Origin: Verrucomicrobiaceae bacterium
GTDB taxonomy: Bacteria > Verrucomicrobiota > Verrucomicrobiia > Verrucomicrobiales > Verrucomicrobiaceae
Assembly (NCBI GenBank): GCA_021151605.1
Contig: JAGKWZ010000350.1
Location: 1-5,872 of the forward strand
Direction: 5' to 3'
DNA length: 5,872 nucleotides
A program made the position numbers and the translations under genes. The notes under the pieces were generated by a model that worked only from the letters and a program-made list of their open reading frames with translations, had not been told where the DNA came from and did no database searches. How positions within the stretch are numbered: position 1 is the first letter of the stretch; the number at the start of each line of letters is the position of its first letter. Shown here piece by piece: positions 5,821-5,872 of the stretch.

Positions 5821-5872
5821 GTGACTCCAGGAACTATCCTGTGGTTCGCAGGCCAGAGGCCAGCGCATTGAC

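Larger units (their letters stand above)
5481..5872. other. Intergenic region with palindromes and terminator, no convincing gene
   Basis: This ~390-bp stretch lies upstream of the methyltransferase. Short frames exist on both strands, but none shows a recognisable motif or a good ribosome-binding site. It does hold inverted repeats (5599-5632, 5715-5746, 5806-5820) and a plus-strand terminator hairpin (5774-5813). The 11-mer TTTTCAAAAAG occurs twice, at 5618-5628 and 5810-5820. The methyltransferase promoter should be here, but I cannot point to a convincing -10/-35 pair. Confidence 0.6.

Noticed and set aside
5677..5871. 64-codon plus-strand frame
   Set aside because: It reads straight through the terminator hairpin and T tract, which is incompatible with being expressed as one unit.
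5803..5871. Minus-strand frame from the right edge ending ...HLFEKK-TAA just before the hairpin, possible C-terminus of an incoming gene
   Set aside because: Only 22 open codons and no recognisable sequence; an open run this short is expected by chance. If real, the hairpin would be a bidirectional terminator.

Overview
This window looks like chromosomal DNA of a GC-rich, non-proteobacterial Gram-negative, most likely a Verrucomicrobiota member (Verrucomicrobiaceae-like). The basis is the gene mix: a Hanks-type Ser/Thr kinase, a secreted formylglycine sulfatase with a Lys-rich tail, an exported GHL10/DUF187 glycoside hydrolase-like protein, and an RsmB-type methyltransferase whose N-terminal domain resembles Bacteroidota/Verrucomicrobiota versions. 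Shine-Dalgarno sequences are weak, and several starts appear to be GTG. The taxonomic call is inference; no rRNA or other marker is present.

Layout, left to right. Positions 1-130 hold the 5' end of an unrecognised minus-strand gene that runs off the left edge. Its upstream region (131-239) carries five TGTC words at 8-9 bp spacing. Positions 240-1091 (minus) encode a soluble single-domain Ser/Thr kinase. It is divergent from a sulfatase at 1097-2731 (plus) resembling heparan N-sulfatase (S1_8-like), with only 5 bp between the two annotated starts. The sulfatase converges on a minus-strand GHL10-family exported protein at 2735-4255, with 3 bp between the stop codons. That gene overlaps by 56 bp the 3' end of an RsmB-like rRNA cytosine-C5 methyltransferase at 4200-5480 (minus). 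The rest, 5481-5872, has no convincing gene. It holds a series of palindromes and a strong plus-strand intrinsic terminator at 5774-5813.

How the genes may work together. The methyltransferase and the GHL10 protein form a two-gene minus-strand unit, probably translationally coupled, although their functions are unrelated (rRNA modification and envelope or extracellular glycan hydrolysis). The sulfatase and GHL10 protein both carry export signals and could both act on glycans, but they are on opposite strands and no sugar transporter or SusC/D-type gene is in view. The kinase has no sensor or membrane domain and its target cannot be read from the sequence. I see no complete novel multi-gene system. 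The least explained part is the palindrome-rich leader and terminator zone at 5599-5820.
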